A stretch of 64,000 bases of DNA, taken from contig JACJYP010000009.1 in the NCBI GenBank assembly GCA_020636045.1, positions 176,960 to 240,959 of the forward strand, written 5' to 3'. The notes below the pieces were generated by a model. That model did not search any database, was not told where the DNA came from, and saw only the letters and a list, made by a program, of their open reading frames with translations. The translations under genes were made by a program, and so were the position numbers. Shown here in pieces: positions 60,037-64,000 of the stretch (positions within the stretch are counted from its first letter, which is position 1; the number at the start of each line of letters is the position of its first letter). The stretch is from Lewinellaceae bacterium (GTDB lineage: Bacteria; Bacteroidota; Bacteroidia; Chitinophagales; Saprospiraceae).

Positions 60037-61326
60037 TCAGGGTCCCTTTTTTACGAAAAGCAAAGCATTCGGGTGCAGCATGTCGCTGCCTTGCAGGAAA
60101 ATACCGAGATCGCGGCCGTCGACGGGGTCGATCTTTCGGATGACATTTTCCGCCCAGTCGCAGGCGTACAGATACCCGTCAGGGCCGAAGGCCACACCTT
60201 CCAGTCTGGAAAAGCCTTCGGCAAAAATGCCGTCTGCGATAAATCCGGCGCTATCGGGGCGAAAACGTTTGATCTGACCTGAAGTCCAGTCGGCCACCAT
60301 CAGATTGCCATCGTCGCCAAACCACAGGTTGGAAGGCCCGCCCAGTTGCCCGGGTTGTGTAACGATGCCCAGCGACCGGCCTTCCGGACTGTATTTCCGG
60401 ACCTCTTTAGCGTAAAAACAGGCGACATAGAAATTGCCTGCGGAATCGCGAGCGTGTCCCAGCGGGCCCTGCAGGTTTTCCGTGAAGGCGCGATCGAATG
60501 CGCCGGAACCTGCATCGAAACGCACCACAGTGCTCTGCCCTTCCCCCCACTGGCTGACATATACGTAGCCATCGGGGTCAAAGCGCAACTTCGTAGGCTT
60601 TTTTAATTCGTATCCGGTGCTGAAATAGCCCAGAAAAGCGCCTGTCAGTGGGTCGAATTTCATGATCCGTGGCGACCGGAGCGAGCTGACGTAAAGCATC
60701 CCGTCGGGGCCGGTCGCCAGATCCTGGGTTTCCTGTACGATCTGCTCTTTGCCGAATTCGCCGATATAGGCACCCGTTGCCGCGTCAAAACGTTTTACCG
60801 TGCCGGTATTCCGGCTGCTGACCAGTACCTCGTACCCGGTCAATTCACTTTGCGGAGTAGGGATCCTGAAAAACCTCAATACGAATTGCTGCGATCCCGG
60901 CGCTCCGTTCAGCGCGACGTCCAGCGTATCGGGAGTATTCAACCGGTAAACGATCTTTTGCGGGAAGTCATGCACAGGATTTTCAAAAGTCCAGCGACCG
61001 GCACTGTGGTCTGTCATCGGGAAAGCGATGGTGGCGCCGTCATTCTGGCCGGGCACCGTGGCCAGATATGCGATGCCGCCATCTTTTTTCCGCACAATGC
61101 GCAGGAATTCAGATATCCGTTTATCCCCATCAGGAGTAAGGCGATACCCTTCACCATAAAGGGAAGTATCGGACTCCGGGCGCCACATTTCGTACCGTGG
61201 TTTTCCCTCCCGTTGCCAGGTGCCGGCCAGTTGTTGTAGGCCTTCCCACGCTGTTTGTCCTTGCAGGGGCAGCCACGCCAGCATCATAAGGCCCGTAAAG
61301 GCCCCGAACATTGTTTTTGACTTCAT
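60037..61326 (-). CDS. Secreted DUF6265 / NHL-type beta-propeller fusion protein
   Basis: The protein is 429 aa from MKSKTMFGAFTGLMML (61326); an ATG three codons upstream (61335) is equally possible. The signal peptide ends LPLQGQ. Residues ~28-140 match DUF6265 (QLAGTWQREGKPRYEMWRPE; FENPVHDFPQKIVYRLN). Residues ~150-429 are six propeller repeats (TGTVKRFDAATGAYIGEFG; LATGPDGMLYVSSLRSPRIM; GGPSNLWFGDDGNLMVADWT; FGPDGYLYACDWAENVIRKI) of NHL/SMP-30 type. The fusion of a lipocalin-like domain with a propeller is unusual. Role unknown; likely periplasmic. Confidence 0.75.
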   Translation of the reverse strand: MKSKTMFGAFTGLMMLAWLPLQGQTAWEGLQQLAGTWQREGKPRYEMWRPESDTSLYGEGYRLTPDGDKRISEFLRIVRKKDGGIAYLATVPGQNDGATIAFPMTDHSAGRWTFENPVHDFPQKIVYRLNTPDTLDVALNGAPGSQQFVLRFFRIPTPQSELTGYEVLVSSRNTGTVKRFDAATGAYIGEFGKEQIVQETQDLATGPDGMLYVSSLRSPRIMKFDPLTGAFLGYFSTGYELKKPTKLRFDPDGYVYVSQWGEGQSTVVRFDAGSGAFDRAFTENLQGPLGHARDSAGNFYVACFYAKEVRKYSPEGRSLGIVTQPGQLGGPSNLWFGDDGNLMVADWTSGQIKRFRPDSAGFIADGIFAEGFSRLEGVAFGPDGYLYACDWAENVIRKIDPVDGRDLGIFLQGSDMLHPNALLFVKKGP

Positions 61327-61413
61327 GGCGATCATTTGACGGAAAGATACGGTGAAGGGGCAAGTCGCTTTTCATCTGTCGGTTATTTACTATTCCTGCA
61401 TGACATCAGGAGG

Positions 61414-61421
61414 TAATTTTG
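61414..61421 (+). promoter_or_regulatory. -7 element TAATTTTG for the M28 peptidase gene
   Basis: A TAnnTTTG match 46 bases upstream of ATG 61468. Confidence 0.45.
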
Positions 61422-61467
61422 TTTGGAGAAGTCGATCATACGTCCAATCACCGCAACCCGGCACACT

Positions 61468-64000
61468 ATGTTCAAAACGAGGCTGTTCTTCATCTTGCTC
61501 ATGTCCTTCATACTACGTTCATCAGCATCTACGGCACAGGATATTTCTGACGACGAAGCCAGAAGCCGCGCCATCTGCCGTCACATTGAGGTGCTCGCCG
61601 GGGACGACTATCAGGGGCGCAAACCCGGCACCGCCGGTGAGGAAAAAACAATCGGATATATCAGAGAACAATTTATGTCGATCGGCTTGATGCCTGGGAA
61701 CGGCGACAGTTATTTTCAGGAAGTACGGCTTGCCGATTTTTCAACCATTTCTCCCGGAAGAATTGCAATCAACACGCCCTTGGGAGAGGTTGAATGGCAA
61801 TACCCCGGTGATTTCCTGCTTGCTTCCGGGAAGGCAGCCGAACTGAGCCGCACAGGCGAATGCGTTTTTGTATTTGCGGGTTTCGGTATTTATGCGCCTG
61901 AAATCGGTTGGGACGACTACGCAGGGCTTGACGTGCGTGGAAAGATCGTGATCGTACTGGGGGAAACACCCGCTCAGCACGGTGCTGATACCACGCGCTG
62001 GAAGGGCGACCCTGCTGCAAATCTGTATGGTAAAGGGTTTTACAAGCGCAATGAAGCAGCATCCCGAGGCGCTGTCGGGCTGCTCACCGTTTACCGGCCC
62101 TCGCCGCAGGGGTACTATACCTGGGAAGGACTTGCCGAAAGTTACGGACGCAATAACCTTCAGATCAAAAGGGATACAAAGGCAACGCAACTCGACTTTT
62201 GGGGGCTGATACAACCTGCCGCGCTGAAGCGTCTGTTCGAATCATGTGGAAAAGCAAACTACGACTGGAAGGCTTCGGCACTTGCGGCCGGGTTTCAGGC
62301 ATTTGAACTGGCCGCATCAACCGGATTTTCATTCACCAACACCTGGAAAGAACTGGTCACACAGAATGTCGCAGGGCTGATCCCCGGCTCCGACCGCGCT
62401 GACGAGGCGATCCTTTACACCGCACACTGGGACCACGTCGGCACGGGAGCGAACATAACAGGCGATTCCGTCTACAATGGTGCCGTGGACAACGCTTCCG
62501 GTACCGCTGCGATCATCGAGATCGCCAGGGCCTGGAAGGCATTGCCGGTCCCACCCAGGCGCTCCATTCTTTTCATAGCCACTACAGCAGAGGAGATGGG
62601 ACTGCTCGGCGCCGTCTGGTATGCCGCACATCCGTTATTCCCAACCGGAAAGACGGCAGCCGCGTTCAATATGGATGCTCATTTCCCATATGGAAAGACC
62701 ACTCATATCACAGGGGTGGTGTATGGGCGATCCGATCTTGATGTACTCCTTGAAACGGCGGCTGCGGAACAGGGGCGTGTTCTCGTCCCCAATACTGAAC
62801 AGAATATCAGCCAGGACATCTTCTTTCGTTCCGATCATTTCCCAATGACGGAGGTGGGGATTCCTGCAGAATTCGCGGTGGGCGCCGGTGAAGCGAAGGG
62901 CCATGACAACCAGGTCTGGGAACAGAAAATGAGCGCTTATATGAGCAAATATCACCAGATCACGGATGAATACGAGCCTGATTTCGATTGCAGCGGCATC
63001 TGGCAGGATGCCTGGTTAGTATTCAGGGCAGGGCAATTAGCAGACAGAAGCAACACCCTGCCCATGTGGCACAGCGACCAACCCTTTCAGCGTTTCCGTG
63101 AAAAGGCTATATATGAAACGCCACATTTCCGCGACGTCAGCCGCAGCCATCTCCCCCTGATGTCGCTGCAAGGGCGGAGCATGGACGCCCGGCCGGCTGA
63201 TCTCGACAATGACCGCGACCTTGATCTGGTGATCGCTAACGAGTGGGCTTATAATATCATCCTGATCAACGACGGCAGCGGTAAATTCAGCGATGAATCG
63301 CAAAGTAGACTTCCACTCGTCCGGCATGACAGCGAGGACATCGCGATCGAAGATTTCGATGGCGATGGAGATCAGGATATCATCTTTGTCAGTGAAGACG
63401 ACCAAATCAATGAATACTACGAAAATGACGGCAAGGGCTTTTTCAAGGATGTATCGTACAAGTTACCCGTAACGGGCATCTCCAACGCAGTGGCCTGTTC
63501 GGATCTGAACGGCGACGGCCGGCCCGATCTGATCATCGGCAACGCCGGACAAAACAACTGCCTTATCAATGACGGAAAGGGCGGCTGGCGCGACGAAACG
63601 GATACACGCCTGCCGGTCAGTGAAAAGACAACACAGGATATGGAATTCGGAGACATTGACGGTGACGGCGATCTCGATCTGATCGTAGGTAACGAAGATG
63701 ACAACGAATTGTGGATCAACGACGGGAAAGGCATTTTCAAAGACGAGACTGTTGCAAGGTTGCCGCTGGCAGCCGGAAAATGGGAGACGCGGGAAGTCGA
63801 TTTCGGTGATGTCGACAACGACGGCGATCTCGATATCTTTTTTGCCAATGTCCATTTTCAGAAGGCCAAAGACAGCCAGAACCGCCTTTTCCTGAACGAC
63901 GGCAAGGGCTTTTTCACCGATGCAACCGCAACGAAACTGCCTGCGAAGCAATCGCATACGGTAGATGGCGATATTTACGACATTGACGGAGACGGAAACC
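61468..64000 (+). CDS. M28-family metallopeptidase with FG-GAP/VCBS repeats (cut by window edge)
   Basis: Starts at ATG 61468 with a signal peptide (MFKTRLFFILLMSFILRSSA, STAQ); 844 codons are visible and the frame runs off the right edge. A PA-like insert lies at ~110-220. M28 zinc motifs: YTAHWDHVG (~318), GAVDNASGTAAI, ATTAEEMGLLGAVWY, FNMDAHFP and FRSDHFPMTE. From ~575 at least six calcium-binding FG-GAP units of the form D-x-D-x-D-G-x-x-D occur (DLDNDRDLDLV, DFDGDGDQDII, DLNGDGRPDLI, DIDGDGDLDLI, DVDNDGDLDIF). A T9SS sorting domain probably lies beyond the window. It would be an extracellular or surface aminopeptidase-like enzyme. Confidence 0.9.
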   Translation, partial: MFKTRLFFILLMSFILRSSASTAQDISDDEARSRAICRHIEVLAGDDYQGRKPGTAGEEKTIGYIREQFMSIGLMPGNGDSYFQEVRLADFSTISPGRIAINTPLGEVEWQYPGDFLLASGKAAELSRTGECVFVFAGFGIYAPEIGWDDYAGLDVRGKIVIVLGETPAQHGADTTRWKGDPAANLYGKGFYKRNEAASRGAVGLLTVYRPSPQGYYTWEGLAESYGRNNLQIKRDTKATQLDFWGLIQPAALKRLFESCGKANYDWKASALAAGFQAFELAASTGFSFTNTWKELVTQNVAGLIPGSDRADEAILYTAHWDHVGTGANITGDSVYNGAVDNASGTAAIIEIARAWKALPVPPRRSILFIATTAEEMGLLGAVWYAAHPLFPTGKTAAAFNMDAHFPYGKTTHITGVVYGRSDLDVLLETAAAEQGRVLVPNTEQNISQDIFFRSDHFPMTEVGIPAEFAVGAGEAKGHDNQVWEQKMSAYMSKYHQITDEYEPDFDCSGIWQDAWLVFRAGQLADRSNTLPMWHSDQPFQRFREKAIYETPHFRDVSRSHLPLMSLQGRSMDARPADLDNDRDLDLVIANEWAYNIILINDGSGKFSDESQSRLPLVRHDSEDIAIEDFDGDGDQDIIFVSEDDQINEYYENDGKGFFKDVSYKLPVTGISNAVACSDLNGDGRPDLIIGNAGQNNCLINDGKGGWRDETDTRLPVSEKTTQDMEFGDIDGDGDLDLIVGNEDDNELWINDGKGIFKDETVARLPLAAGKWETREVDFGDVDNDGDLDIFFANVHFQKAKDSQNRLFLNDGKGFFTDATATKLPAKQSHTVDGDIYDIDGDGN

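Overview
The window reads as chromosomal DNA of a fairly GC-rich member of the Bacteroidota, most likely the Saprospiria side of the phylum (inference from gene content; no 16S or search available). The evidence is type IX secretion C-terminal sorting domains (516-aa Asp-box protein, M36 peptidase), the gene order purA / DUF4271 / hemD, an atpB with a long N-terminal extension, and many copies of the Bacteroidota -7 promoter element TAnnTTTG placed just upstream of plausible start codons. No tRNA, rRNA, CRISPR array, IS element or prophage was seen. The gene at 1-301 (AsmA-like) and the gene at 61468-64000 (M28 peptidase with FG-GAP repeats) are cut by the window edges.

Layout. 0-10.5 kb: envelope and secreted proteins (AsmA-like, T9SS-exported Asp-box protein, PNPOx-like protein, CPBP protease, M14 carboxypeptidase-like lipoprotein, TolC, a periplasmic adaptor protein). 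10.5-14.6 kb: MscS, purA, DUF4271, hemD. 14.6-18.3 kb: a two-gene, translationally coupled operon encoding a SIR2-like/TIR-like protein and a membrane-anchored STAND ATPase, with its own consensus promoter; this is the best candidate for an undescribed immune/conflict system. 18.4-23.4 kb: serA-like dehydrogenase, WD40 protein, gpmI with a perfect LacI/cre-type palindrome at its start, an NTF2-like/HhH fusion, mscL. 23.4-31.4 kb: a reverse-strand run SpoIIM-like / DUF4129 / hemW, then a 1201-aa outer-membrane protein and a small lipoprotein. 31.5-31.8 kb: a probable free-standing non-coding RNA of about 210 nt with promoter and terminator. 31.9-44.7 kb: hemB, a GHL10-type glycosidase, lpxD-like, queG, a large T9SS M36 metallopeptidase, prs, a rhodanese, and two nucleotide-sugar enzymes (rfbB, UDP-xylose synthase type).

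44.9-50.3 kb is an accessory block of five same-strand genes of mostly unknown function: a three-helix membrane protein, two coiled-coil envelope proteins, a peptidoglycan-binding-domain protein and a subtilase without a signal peptide. It is the second candidate novel system. 50.5-56.6 kb is the ATP synthase operon atpB-E-F-H-A-[four-helix-bundle gene]-G, without beta and epsilon subunits; the four-helix-bundle gene sits in a small cassette flanked by inverted octamer repeat arrays. 56.6-64 kb has an AraC regulator, an outer-membrane receptor-like barrel, an NHL propeller protein and the truncated M28 peptidase.

Two families of short-unit tandem repeats (heptamer CCGTCYA and octamer CACATTAG) occur in intergenic DNA, mostly inside or next to the atp operon. 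Several gene starts were moved from the longest reading frame to an internal codon by using promoter position, signal peptide or family alignment; hemW appears to start with CTG, queG with TTG and the WD40 gene with GTG.
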